The position numbers and the translations under genes are program-made. A DNA stretch of 64,000 nucleotides, taken from contig PYIZ01000029.1 of assembly GCA_003635265.1 (NCBI GenBank), positions 1 through 64,000 on the forward strand. Direction: 5' to 3'. Source of the DNA: Candidatus Poribacteria bacterium. Lineage in GTDB: Bacteria; Poribacteria; WGA-4E; PCPOR2b. The notes under the pieces were generated by a model that saw nothing but the letters and a program-made list of their open reading frames with translations, made no database searches and was not told the DNA's origin. Of this stretch, positions 52,653 to 60,851 are shown piece by piece. Within the stretch, counting starts at the first letter, position 1, and the number at the start of each line of letters is the position of its first letter.

Positions 52653-53522
52653 CTATTGGGACATTCGATAACCGCCGCCAACATAGAGCAGCTGTCCAGT
52701 GAGCCAACGGGCTTGCTCAGAACAGAGGAAAACAGTGACATCCGCCACATCTTCAGGTTTACCAACCCTGCCTAACGGTGTAGATTTTGCAATCTCTTTC
52801 TCAGCTTCAGGTGTGATGTAACCCGTCTGAATCGGTCCGGGAGCAATTACGTTCACAGTTATCCCGTATTTTCCCATCTCACATGCAGCGGAACGACTAT
52901 AGGATTCGATCGCGTGTTTGCTCGCAGCGTAGCTGATATTGCGTGGGTGACAATGTGCAGCGTCTGTACTGGTGTTCACAATGCGCCCCCAGCTCAATCC
53001 GTTTTTGAGGTATCGCTTCAAGTACACTTGCATCATTAACACATAGGCTCGGGCGTTAATAGTAAAATGTGCGTCGATACTCGAGGCAGTGGTTAGAAAA
53101 ATGCCGCGCTCGTCTTTTGAAGTTTGCTCAGGGTCAAATGTTTCCAAAACGCAATGGGTGTGATTGTTAATCAAGATGTCAACGGGTCCCAGTTTTTTTT
53201 CACAGGCATCGAAAAGTTTCGAGATGTTTGTTTCATCAGCAAGGTCGGCTTCTAAGACAGATATCCGCATATCCTCTTCCTCAAACTGGTTCACGAGATG
53301 CTCGATAGGGTTTTGCTGCATTGCCCGATAGAAGACATCCCCACCTAATCCGGTTTCTTCAGCTTTCCTCAATTCTGCTTCGCTATATTGAGGCGGTGGA
53401 CGAAAGAATGACGCAAACACCTTTACGCCTTGGGCGCCCAGAGCCAGAGCGGTTGCGGCACCGATGCCATGATTCGCACCCGTAATCAGAGCGACTTTGC
53501 CTTTTAACTTGGTGTCAATCAC
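52653..53522 (-). CDS. Short-chain dehydrogenase/reductase (SDR)
   Basis: A 289-residue classical SDR: cofactor motif 'LITGANHGIGAATALALG', 'VDILINNHTHCVL' (NNAG-like), catalytic 'SYAASKHAIESYSRS' (Tyr-x-x-x-Lys) and 'GITVNVIAPGPIQTGYI'. A roughly 40-residue insertion between the second and third strands ('QYSEAELRKAEETGLGGDVF') makes it a little longer than usual. The start is GTG, since GGAGG stands six bases before it; an ATG six codons upstream has no site. Substrate unknown. Confidence 0.88.
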   Translation of the reverse strand: MIDTKLKGKVALITGANHGIGAATALALGAQGVKVFASFFRPPPQYSEAELRKAEETGLGGDVFYRAMQQNPIEHLVNQFEEEDMRISVLEADLADETNISKLFDACEKKLGPVDILINNHTHCVLETFDPEQTSKDERGIFLTTASSIDAHFTINARAYVLMMQVYLKRYLKNGLSWGRIVNTSTDAAHCHPRNISYAASKHAIESYSRSAACEMGKYGITVNVIAPGPIQTGYITPEAEKEIAKSTPLGRVGKPEDVADVTVFLCSEQARWLTGQLLYVGGGYRMSQ

Positions 53523-53999
53523 CGTGTTCCTCCACGTCATGAGAGAAGACTCTCACTCCTGCCATGGTCGCTCGCCCGCATTAAGCTGCCGAAAACGTCC
53601 ATCACCGTTTTCTTTGTTCTGATGAATTTTGGTTTATTGGTGGTTGCACCCTCAACTTAACGAACGATTCGGCTCAACATTGGTTCCTTTTGGTGGTTCA
53701 GGATGAGGTGCGAATTTCCCAGAGATGTCACTCTCTATAGACCAGAAAGACTCCAATTAGGAATAACCCGTGCAAGCAATTGATTCTTCAAATCTTTTCT
53801 TCTCCAGAAATTCCACATTGCGATTTTGGTGGGTGTGGCTGATTCTTAGTTATCCGTCGGTACACTTGATTTCTGATGTGGCTGGCTTCCTGTCTTTTGT
53901 TGAAATCCAGTATAACATAGTACATTGTGGAAAGGTTATCAATTTCAAACTTTCCCCGACCAGTCTCGAAAAGTAAAGGGCCCGACTATCAACAAAAAA
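53523..53999. other. Non-coding interval before a strong promoter
   Basis: Between the SDR gene and the promoter at 54,000 I see no convincing gene. A 68-codon plus-strand frame at 53,770-53,976 lacks a ribosome binding site and recognisable features. The SDR promoter should lie here on the minus strand. Confidence 0.5.
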
Positions 54000-54028
54000 T
54001 TGACTGCTACAAAGCCTTTTGCTATAAT
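54000..54028 (+). promoter_or_regulatory. Near-consensus sigma-70-type promoter
   Basis: TTGACT (54,000-54,005) and TATAAT (54,023-54,028) are separated by 17 bases. It faces the Gfo/Idh/MocA gene at 54,127, with a predicted leader of about 90 bases. It is the best promoter match I found in the window. Confidence 0.75.
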
Positions 54029-54126
54029 GCGCTTAAAGTTAAATTGGAGTGTCAAGTCGCCTTTCGCAGCGGAGAAAAACCGGTGAAAACAACCTTCAAT
54101 TTTCAATTGCCAGAGGAGGCGAATCA

Positions 54127-55212
54127 ATGGACAAGCTCAAAATTGCACATATCGGCACAGGGAATCGTGGAACGGGCGTCTACCTTCCGCTCATTGCGAA
54201 GTTGAAGGACGACCTTGAACTCGTTGCCGTTTGCGATCTACACAAAGATTCCGTCAAAGAGCAGGGCGAAAAGTATAACATTGCCGCATACACAGACACC
54301 GCTGAGATGCTGGAAAAAGAGAAGCCAGATATCTGCTCCATCGTAATTACGCCGAGCAACAATCATATCCCGGGACTGCTGTGCTCTGAACATGGGGTAA
54401 GCTACTGCACCGAGACGCCGATCGACACAGACCTCGGTTGGTCGGACAAAATGATCGAATCCGCAAAGCAGCACGGAACGAAGATTGAGGTCAACGAAAA
54501 CTATTATCGTGTGCCATCGGAGCGGATTAAACGCGAGATGATTCTGGGGGGTGTATTCGGCAAAATCAACGTCGCCTACAACGAATTCCGCGGGCACGGG
54601 TATCACGGGATCGGCTTGATTCGCAGTTACGTCGGATTTGATAACGAACCCCTTCGCGTGTTCGGTTTCCGAAAGAGTTTCACAGTGCAGGAGCACGTCT
54701 GGCGACAAGGTCAGCCGACACGCGACTCAGAAGAATGGCAGCAGGGCATCATTGAATTTGCCGATGGAGCGGTCGGGGTATTCAATTTCAGCAGCTTGTC
54801 TTACGGTTCGCCGCTTCGCGGTTTCAACGGCACGAAGTTCTACGCCGAACGCGGGATGTGCTTCCGCGATGAAGCGGTCATTCTGAATAACACTGCCGAT
54901 GAGCAACGCGAAATCACAATCACGCGCAAAACCAACGATGTTGATGGGTTTGAAACCGTCGCCGCACTTGTGGCGGATACAACACCGGAAGTGGTGTGGG
55001 AAAATCCGTTGCAAAATTACCCGCTCAGTGATGGCGAAATTCCCGTCGCGTCTGAACTGATGAGTATCGCAAACGCTGTTCGCAACGACACCGAGCCCGA
55101 ATATGGCACTTACAATGGCCGTAAGGACCGGGAGATTGACGTGGCGATGGTGACATCGTGGGCGAACGATGGTGAACCGGTGACGTTCCCATTTGAATAT
55201 GAGCGGCGATAA
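54127..55212 (+). CDS. Gfo/Idh/MocA family oxidoreductase (copy C)
   Basis: A 361-residue NAD(P)-dependent oxidoreductase. The Rossmann loop is 'KIAHIGTGNRGTGVYLPLIA'; the EKP-type motif is altered to 'SYCTETPIDTDLGW', with Thr-Pro where Lys-Pro is usual; and 'VNENYYRVPSERI' corresponds to a catalytic segment. Loss of the EKP lysine is a notable departure and may change or abolish the dehydrogenase activity. GGAGG stands nine bases before the ATG. It has its own strong promoter and terminator, so it is a single-gene unit. Its convergent neighbour is a sugar-acid dehydratase. Confidence 0.8.
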   Translation: MDKLKIAHIGTGNRGTGVYLPLIAKLKDDLELVAVCDLHKDSVKEQGEKYNIAAYTDTAEMLEKEKPDICSIVITPSNNHIPGLLCSEHGVSYCTETPIDTDLGWSDKMIESAKQHGTKIEVNENYYRVPSERIKREMILGGVFGKINVAYNEFRGHGYHGIGLIRSYVGFDNEPLRVFGFRKSFTVQEHVWRQGQPTRDSEEWQQGIIEFADGAVGVFNFSSLSYGSPLRGFNGTKFYAERGMCFRDEAVILNNTADEQREITITRKTNDVDGFETVAALVADTTPEVVWENPLQNYPLSDGEIPVASELMSIANAVRNDTEPEYGTYNGRKDREIDVAMVTSWANDGEPVTFPFEYERR

Positions 55213-55293
55213 AGTCAGCCATCCACACCCACTCGATTGGGATGGGCAAATCCCAATCTCCTCGCAAAGATCTGTTGGTTGGATAATGGTCGG

Positions 55294-55331
55294 AAAAAGC
55301 CCGGTGAGAATTTTTCTCATCGGGCTTTTTT
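55294..55331 (+). terminator. Rho-independent terminator of Gfo/Idh/MocA copy C
   Basis: A 16-bp stem AAAAGCCCGGTGAGAA / TTCTCATCGGGCTTTT with one G-T pair and a 3-base loop, followed by a T-run. It lies about 80 bases after the stop of the gene at 54,127-55,212. Confidence 0.9.
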
Positions 55332-55368
55332 ATGTGGCTCATATAAAAAGAAAGTGCAAAGCACGAAC

Positions 55369-55402
55369 AGAAACCGAGTTTTTTCTTCAAAACTCGGTTT
55401 CT
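55369..55402. repeat. Second hairpin between convergent genes
   Basis: AGAAACCGAGTTTT and its exact reverse complement are separated by 6 bases, and GTGCAAAG/CTTTGCAC extends the pairing at the outside. With A- and T-runs on both sides it can terminate transcription in either direction, serving the convergent dehydratase gene. Similar GAAACC...GGTTTC hairpins occur as dispersed repeats in cyanobacteria, from memory. Confidence 0.65.
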
Positions 55403-55484
55403 TTGCACTAAATCTTAACATGAGCGTTTTATGTCTACCCTCTTCCGCATAGCGGAATCCTCGATAAATCGGGACTTGTATATT

Positions 55485-56648
55485 CTATGTGCTTACGCTC
55501 TCTATCCAAGCCTCATCAATCTCAAGACCGAAACCGGGAGCGTCCGATGGTACAAGGTAGCCATCTTTGATGACTGAAGTGCCGGGCAGCTTGACCATCT
55601 CTTCAAGCGGTACACCGGGCGCGGAAACACCTTCAGACCGTTCACCCCACGTGATAGCGGGCATGGCAAATGACAGATGTTGACCGTAGGGATAATTCAT
55701 TCCGCCGTGTGCAATCACGGAGATGCCGTTTGCTTCAGCGATGTGACAGATTTTGGCTGCAGCGGTAATGCCGCCACACCACAAAACGTCTGGCTGGAAG
55801 ATGTCGACCAACCGCCGACCCGCAGCAGCGGCAAAAATGGTTGGCAGATACCAGTGTTCTCCCGTAGCGAGCGTTTGCCAAGGAATGCGTTGACGCAAGG
55901 TTTCGTAGCCCACAAAATCCTCAGGGGAAATATAATCTTCCATCCACTTCAAGTCGTAGGGTTTCATGATCTCGCAGACACGCACGGTATGTTCAACGTC
56001 AAAGCCGGTCCAAGCATCCAACATCAATTCAACTTTATCGCCGATCACTTCTCGTGTATTCGCCACCAATTCTTCGAGTTTGATCAAGCCTTCCTTTCCG
56101 TGCACCGGACCGTAAGGTGTGAATAGTTTGGTCGCTTTGAATCCAAGCTCCATATACCACTCCTGATCAAAGCCGGAAGCGTAGCAGAGAATTTTCTCCT
56201 TCTGTGGCCCGCCCAACAGTTCGTAAACAGGTCGCTTCAGAATTTTACCTTTGAGGTCCCATAGAGCACAGTCGACTGCACTGATCGCGTAGCTAATCAA
56301 ACCGGTTGCACCAAAGGCGGTTGATGACCGCACCATCATATCCCACAGTTTCTCTGTCGCCATGCAGTTTTCGCCGACAAGACGCGGGGCAAAGTAATCC
56401 GTGATGATTCGAGTCACTGGACCGCCATGAAGTGAAATACCGAACCCCCAAGTACCATCTTCCGCCGTCACGATACATGCGGGTCTTTTCCATTCTAAGG
56501 AGGCATCCCCCTCTTTTTTGTCGAAGGTTGGGTAGCGGGAAATGGGTCGATTCATTGGATATTTACTGGCTCGACTCGGTGTCCGCGGCGGTGTTGTCGG
56601 GTTCGGATTTAACTCAATTTCTACAACGCGAATCTCTTTAATCTTCAT
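55485..56648 (-). CDS. Enolase-superfamily dehydratase, L-rhamnonate-dehydratase-like
   Basis: A 387-residue mandelate racemase/muconate lactonizing enzyme family protein. Metal ligands are Asp211 ('VELMLDAWTGF'), Glu237 ('LKWMEDYISP') and Glu264 ('LATGEHWYLP'); His314 in 'VIAHGGMNYPYG' is the likely catalytic base. The spacing and the 'DVLWCGGITAAAKI' segment resemble L-rhamnonate dehydratases, which convert a sugar acid to its 2-keto-3-deoxy form. Exact substrate is inferred. AAGGAG precedes the ATG. It is convergent with Gfo/Idh/MocA copy C. Confidence 0.85.
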   Translation of the reverse strand: MKIKEIRVVEIELNPNPTTPPRTPSRASKYPMNRPISRYPTFDKKEGDASLEWKRPACIVTAEDGTWGFGISLHGGPVTRIITDYFAPRLVGENCMATEKLWDMMVRSSTAFGATGLISYAISAVDCALWDLKGKILKRPVYELLGGPQKEKILCYASGFDQEWYMELGFKATKLFTPYGPVHGKEGLIKLEELVANTREVIGDKVELMLDAWTGFDVEHTVRVCEIMKPYDLKWMEDYISPEDFVGYETLRQRIPWQTLATGEHWYLPTIFAAAAGRRLVDIFQPDVLWCGGITAAAKICHIAEANGISVIAHGGMNYPYGQHLSFAMPAITWGERSEGVSAPGVPLEEMVKLPGTSVIKDGYLVPSDAPGFGLEIDEAWIESVST

Positions 56649-56718
56649 AGAATCTCCTTTTTACCATGTTTTGAACCTCTTAGGACTTACGCAGTTGAAC
56701 GCTCAAAGTCCTGTAGTT

Positions 56719-56778
56719 CGGCGATTTATCGCCGTAGAACACAATTTCCAATGCCCGATGAATCCCCGATATATCGGG
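56719..56778. repeat. Intergenic palindromes including CCCGATATATCGGG
   Basis: CGGCGATTTATCGCCG at 56,719-56,734 is followed by the dispersed palindrome CCCGATATATCGGG at 56,765-56,778. The flank 'GATGAATC' and the downstream 'AGGCAGGCG...ACTACAG' match the copy at 2,075, 54 kb away, so the repeated unit here is about 50 bases with an insertion. Confidence 0.65.
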
Positions 56779-56888
56779 ACTCCGACAAGCCGAGAGCAGG
56801 CAGGCGGCCAACTACAGTAGGCGCACCATCAAGGATCCCGTAGTGAACAACGATCGTTGTTCAACACTGAGGTGCGTAACTCCTACCT

Positions 56889-57794
56889 TTAATCGAAATG
56901 TTTCTCTAATTCGTAAGTCCAATCCACGACGCGATAGCCACAATTACTGTAAAACAGGAATGCACGGTAGTTTTCCCAGTCAGTGCTAATCGTTGCGTGG
57001 CGGTATCCGACTTGGCACATCTCTTGAAGTGAGTATTGGAGCAGATAACGCCCAATACCTTGCCCTTGATAGGGGTCGTCGATGTCGAGTCCGGTAGTAT
57101 GAAGCCAGTCTTGTGCATCGGGGTGGCTTGAAAACTCACCGCCAGAGACAGACTCACACTCTCCAATCTTTTCACCATCTAGGTGAGCACGGACAGTACA
57201 ATTGGGACGTTGCCCCCTTCCCTGTTCCCAGTCAACAGAAAACGTTATCGGCAGACTTGAGGGTACTGGTGTGACAGAGTAGTTCTCCCAATCTAGAAAA
57301 ACCTCCCCTGAACAGTATTGATAGCCGTTGAATCCGAGGAGTGCTTGAACATGGTCAAGTCCGTCCGATAAGCCAGCGTTTTCAAAATGATAGAAACGAT
57401 ACCGACAATCCTGTGAAAAGGCATCAATGTGAGCGACGTTACACGCTTCCAAATAAGTCTCCGCTTTTTCAAGCACAGCTTGCCCGGCACGCCGTGCACC
57501 GCGCTCGTACCCCAAAAACCGAATAACACCGACAGGAATTTCCCTGTTATCTCCAACCTGACCGATACCGACGTGGATAAACGCCTGCAAGGTGCGGTTC
57601 TCTATCGCAACGAAAGCTGTCTCAAAATCAAGTCCACCCTCCTGTATATCAGCTTTACCAGTAGTAACCCCGACCATCGCAAGAGCGAACTCTTTCTCCT
57701 GGACCGGGTAGCAATGGGGAACATTAACGGTCTGACGGTTATAGAATGCTGTCAAAGCACTTTGCAGCTTGGGTGTATATTGAACGATGTTCAT
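56889..57794 (-). CDS. GNAT-family acetyltransferase with an N-terminal GNAT-like half
   Basis: A 301-residue protein. The C-terminal half carries motif A 'IDDPYQGQGIGRYLLQYSLQ' and 'NYRAFLFYSNCGYRVVD', a standard GNAT. The N-terminal 150 residues ('FETAFVAIENRTLQAFIHVG') look like a degenerate second GNAT domain. Double-GNAT proteins are known for aminoglycoside and mycothiol acetylation; no specific substrate can be assigned. AAGGAG precedes the ATG. It heads nothing further: downstream is the non-coding repeat region. Confidence 0.78.
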   Translation of the reverse strand: MNIVQYTPKLQSALTAFYNRQTVNVPHCYPVQEKEFALAMVGVTTGKADIQEGGLDFETAFVAIENRTLQAFIHVGIGQVGDNREIPVGVIRFLGYERGARRAGQAVLEKAETYLEACNVAHIDAFSQDCRYRFYHFENAGLSDGLDHVQALLGFNGYQYCSGEVFLDWENYSVTPVPSSLPITFSVDWEQGRGQRPNCTVRAHLDGEKIGECESVSGGEFSSHPDAQDWLHTTGLDIDDPYQGQGIGRYLLQYSLQEMCQVGYRHATISTDWENYRAFLFYSNCGYRVVDWTYELEKHFD

Positions 57795-57837
57795 CTCTAC
57801 TCCTTTTCGCTTTGTATCTTCCCGAATCCATAGAAAA

Positions 57838-58713
57838 CTACTGCTCTTTTATCGATGTGGATAGAAATGTGTCAACTACCTTAAAATATTCCTCCGGTTG
57901 ATCGACCCAAGTGGCGTGTCCACACTCGTTTAGAAAAGCAATCTCCGTCTGCGGAATCTTTTCCTTGATTAGGTATGCTTGTGTAATTGGTTCGTAATCC
58001 TGATATCCATACACAACTAAGGTTGGCGCGGTAATCCTATCAGCGTCTGCCAGTTGCATTTCATGCTTGAAATTGGTGGGTGACTCAGCATGTCTAAGAT
58101 AGCCACCACAGCTCAGATAGAAGTCGATAAACTGCCCCGCAGTCTCACGTGAGTAAAATATGACGCGAGCCCATATCCGAATCAAGGCTTCGTCAATTTC
58201 ACGTGGAACCCCGCCCTTCTCGGAACGCGCTTGGTCGTATGACCGCCGAATCGCTGCAAACTCTTCAGGCGAGGTCGGATATGCCATCCGATCTCTATTT
58301 GCGCGATAACAGCTACTCATTTCGGAATTGAGCGGTCCCGGACCCACCAAGATGAGATGCGATAATCGGTCAGGATACGCTTGGGCATAGAGCAATCCCA
58401 GCCCGCTGCCCCACGAGTGCCCAAGCAGTGCCATCTGATCCAAGCCCAAATGGTCACGAAGCGTGTCGAGATCTTGGATAAATTTCTTGATATCCATTGC
58501 ATCCTCGCCGCTCTCAAGCAGTTTCGATTGACCGGATCCGCGTTGGTCATAGAGAATACATCTATATTTTTTGGCAAATAGCTCTCCCATTGGGCGATAA
58601 AGCAGGTGATCCCAACTACCATGAAGACAAACTAAGGTCGGTCCTGCACCGATCTCAAACCAAGCCATTTCATGCCCGTTCACCTGCAAGGTATGTTCTT
58701 TCCAAGCGTGCAT
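57838..58713 (-). CDS. Alpha/beta hydrolase, proline-iminopeptidase-like
   Basis: A 291-residue hydrolase. The oxyanion region is 'LVCLHGSWDHLLYRPM', the nucleophile elbow 'ALLGHSWGSGLGLLYA' (GHSWGS), the acid Asp in 'VVYGYQDYEPI' and the base His in 'NECGHATWVDQPEEY'. 'CILYDQRGSGQSKLLE' is typical of proline iminopeptidases and haloalkane/ester hydrolases. AAGGAGAGAACG precedes the ATG. Substrate unknown. Part of a second same-strand run of small enzymes. Confidence 0.88.
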   Translation of the reverse strand: MHAWKEHTLQVNGHEMAWFEIGAGPTLVCLHGSWDHLLYRPMGELFAKKYRCILYDQRGSGQSKLLESGEDAMDIKKFIQDLDTLRDHLGLDQMALLGHSWGSGLGLLYAQAYPDRLSHLILVGPGPLNSEMSSCYRANRDRMAYPTSPEEFAAIRRSYDQARSEKGGVPREIDEALIRIWARVIFYSRETAGQFIDFYLSCGGYLRHAESPTNFKHEMQLADADRITAPTLVVYGYQDYEPITQAYLIKEKIPQTEIAFLNECGHATWVDQPEEYFKVVDTFLSTSIKEQ

Positions 58714-58734
58714 CGTTCTCTCCTTGTATTTTCA

Positions 58735-59142
58735 TCATACACATTCCTCCGCGAAAGTCTGCTCGCCCCTCTCCTCCTGTTTCCGCTTCATCTCTGCAAT
58801 TTCTTGGTCTGTCAGACGCTCTTCGTCCGTCACGACAGTCTGTTCGATTAATTCCAGTTTCAATTCTCGGTTGGTCAGCCACTCCCAGCGAGTAACATTC
58901 ACTGGATGGGGATGTGGATCCACATCCTCAGGACCAATCTCATCGGCAACAATATACAGATAACCGGGAGTCACGCCGTTATGCTTAACCGTGCCGCCCC
59001 CAGACTGGGTGAGCAGTGAAGGTCTGTGAGAGAACGCTTTTGCCACATTTCTGTTCTGTGTAATCGAACTCCCGACCCTAAGTTTGGTCAACTCTTGCTG
59101 AGAGCCATGATACCATGTCAGCGTATAGTCGAAATCCTGCAT
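58735..59142 (-). CDS. Conserved hypothetical with ADP-ribosyltransferase-like N-terminus
   Basis: A 135-residue protein. It begins 'FDYTLTWYHGSQQELTKLRV' and continues 'GSSITQNRNVAKAFSHRPSL', a pattern of the type Y-H-G-S...G-S-x-x-T...A-x-A-F seen in small ADP-ribosyltransferase-like and RNA 2'-phosphotransferase-like folds. 'EWLTNRELKLELIEQ' near the C-terminus also recalls a conserved family of short bacterial proteins. The fold assignment is tentative. The start is the ATG with AGGAGAG upstream. Confidence 0.6.
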   Translation of the reverse strand: MQDFDYTLTWYHGSQQELTKLRVGSSITQNRNVAKAFSHRPSLLTQSGGGTVKHNGVTPGYLYIVADEIGPEDVDPHPHPVNVTRWEWLTNRELKLELIEQTVVTDEERLTDQEIAEMKRKQEERGEQTFAEECV

Positions 59143-59210
59143 CGGTCCTCTCCTGAACGGATACCTAAACGCACAACGGGGGCACACTGTGCCATTCAGT
59201 TCTAATTTGC

Positions 59211-60068
59211 TTAAGGCACAAAATCAAATGATAGCGCATCTCCCAAAGGCACATATCCAATTTTGGTGTAGATACTATTAGAGGTTGGATTCGATAAATC
59301 GGTATATAGATTACAGAATGAGTAGCGCCCTGAGAGCAGTTTCTTTGTCAATGACCAAACGCATGAAGTCGCATATCCCTTACTGCGATGCTCCGGGGGT
59401 GTGTAGACCGTGCTGATTGTTGTCCCATTTCTAATCGGGCGAGTTTCAGTAGCGATCGAGACCGGACCCCCATCATCCCAAATATATAGTAGCCTGTCCT
59501 TGATGTACTGCTGGGCGTTGCTTTTGGCTTGGTCAACATCCACAGGCTCGCCTATTGTTTCTGAAAAGGCAGCAATCCATTGCGTCATGAGCGGGTGGTC
59601 AGCCATACACGCCAAACGTAATTTTCCCGGAGAAAGCGGTACATCAGCCACTATTCTCGCTTCAAACACACGTAGCCGCATGACTACTCTGGCTGATATA
59701 CCAGCCCTCTCTTCAGTCCAACACTCAGAAAAGGCTTGGGCTTCGGTCGCCGGTCCGGTAACCCCCGGTATTGGTGTATCAATACCACGGAGGTAGCGTG
59801 TAAGATGAGCCATAGCGACTTCGACGCTAGTCTCGAATCTACTCAAGATGAGTCTCCTAGGTGGTGTCATAATTGCCACACCGACGGCTCTACCTTGCTC
59901 CAAAATACTCAACAGCAGCGGTGATTCCGGTCCGTAATAGCGAGGATTCTTGGCGAGCCTGTAAGCTAGACCAATCGGCAAGTTGTTTTCACTCTCGTTC
60001 AATTCCAAGTAAGCACCTGAAAGTGAAATAAGTTCGTTTGCATCGTCGTGGGATTGTATTTCGACCAT
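59211..60068 (-). CDS. GNAT-family N-acetyltransferase
   Basis: A 285-residue protein. The C-terminal half has 'ISTVYTPPEHRSKGYATSCV' (motif A) and 'NLYTDLSNPTSNSIYTKIGY', typical of the GNAT subgroup related to Eis-like/FR47 proteins. The N-terminal half is a helical region without an obvious motif. TAGGAGG precedes the ATG. It lies 15 bases downstream of the methyltransferase gene on the same strand. Confidence 0.85.
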   Translation of the reverse strand: MVEIQSHDDANELISLSGAYLELNESENNLPIGLAYRLAKNPRYYGPESPLLLSILEQGRAVGVAIMTPPRRLILSRFETSVEVAMAHLTRYLRGIDTPIPGVTGPATEAQAFSECWTEERAGISARVVMRLRVFEARIVADVPLSPGKLRLACMADHPLMTQWIAAFSETIGEPVDVDQAKSNAQQYIKDRLLYIWDDGGPVSIATETRPIRNGTTISTVYTPPEHRSKGYATSCVWSLTKKLLSGRYSFCNLYTDLSNPTSNSIYTKIGYVPLGDALSFDFVP

Positions 60069-60083
60069 TTTGCCTCCTAAAAA

Positions 60084-60692
60084 TTATCGTTTTCGGGCGA
60101 TAATAGAATTGAAGGTTACGCCGTCACGTGGGTTTAACTTACGATAGTATTCCAATCTGAATGATTGTTGTACGACTTCAAGGAGTTTCTCCGGTTCCCA
60201 AAACGAGAAAAATCGCTTCGGTTCGTATGTATCTCGTTCTAAGATGCCTTCAAAATTTTCTCCGCCCCAAAGTCCAAGATACATTAAGCCGTTTCCGTTG
60301 AGTCGGGTCACAATCAGACTGAAAATGTGCCCTATATCCTTCTTTGGTATATGTAGTAGACAATTCAGCGTATACACTGCGTCAAATGTCTCATCAATTT
60401 GATCAAGGTCGTAGCAATCCAATGCTTGAGCGGTGACACCCTTTTCTGCGGTGAATTTCACCATTGTTGGCGCGTTGTCCACCGCAAGAACTTGGAATCC
60501 TTGACTTTGAAAGAACTGGGCATCTTGACCGGGACCACAACCAATTTCAAGGATGGTCCTTCGCTTTTCCTCCTTCAAGAGTTTTAGAAACTCTGACCGC
60601 TCTCGTTCCTTAAACTCGTCGGTAGTGCTAGATTCCCTTTGATAAGCGTGTTTTTCGTAAGACTCAATGAGCGTGTCAGTGAATTGCATCAT
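60084..60692 (-). CDS. Class I SAM-dependent methyltransferase
   Basis: A 202-residue methyltransferase with motif I 'TILEIGCGPGQDAQFFQSQG', 'VLAVDNAPTMVKFTAEKG' and 'FDAVYTLNCLLHIPKKDIGH'. It resembles methyltransferases of small acids or sugars. Two adjacent ATG codons begin the gene, with GGAG nine bases upstream; an in-frame TTG nine codons earlier is less likely. It diverges from the ABC transporter operon. Confidence 0.85.
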   Translation of the reverse strand: MMQFTDTLIESYEKHAYQRESSTTDEFKERERSEFLKLLKEEKRRTILEIGCGPGQDAQFFQSQGFQVLAVDNAPTMVKFTAEKGVTAQALDCYDLDQIDETFDAVYTLNCLLHIPKKDIGHIFSLIVTRLNGNGLMYLGLWGGENFEGILERDTYEPKRFFSFWEPEKLLEVVQQSFRLEYYRKLNPRDGVTFNSIIARKR

Positions 60693-60749
60693 GTCGTAAT
60701 ACTCCAAGACTGTGCGCAATAAAAGGAGAACTTTGTTGACGCGGTATTA

Positions 60750-60758
60750 TGGTATAAT
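60750..60758 (+). promoter_or_regulatory. Extended -10 promoter of the ABC transporter operon
   Basis: TGGTATAAT is a full extended -10 element (TGn-TATAAT). The best -35 at the usual distance is weak (ACTTTG), and TTGACG nearby is only 11 bases away. It faces the ABC ATPase gene, with a leader of about 90 bases. Confidence 0.55.
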
Positions 60759-60851
60759 GTAACCCCTTCTTGATGCAAATAATTCTGTCTTTCTACAAAT
60801 TAACCTCTCCGTTCCGAGAGTTTTCAACCTGATAACCTAACGCTAACAAAA

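Noticed and set aside
60736-60758. TTGACG and TATAAT read as a normal promoter pair.
   Set aside because: The spacing is 11 bases, too short for sigma-70; the extended -10 alone was kept.
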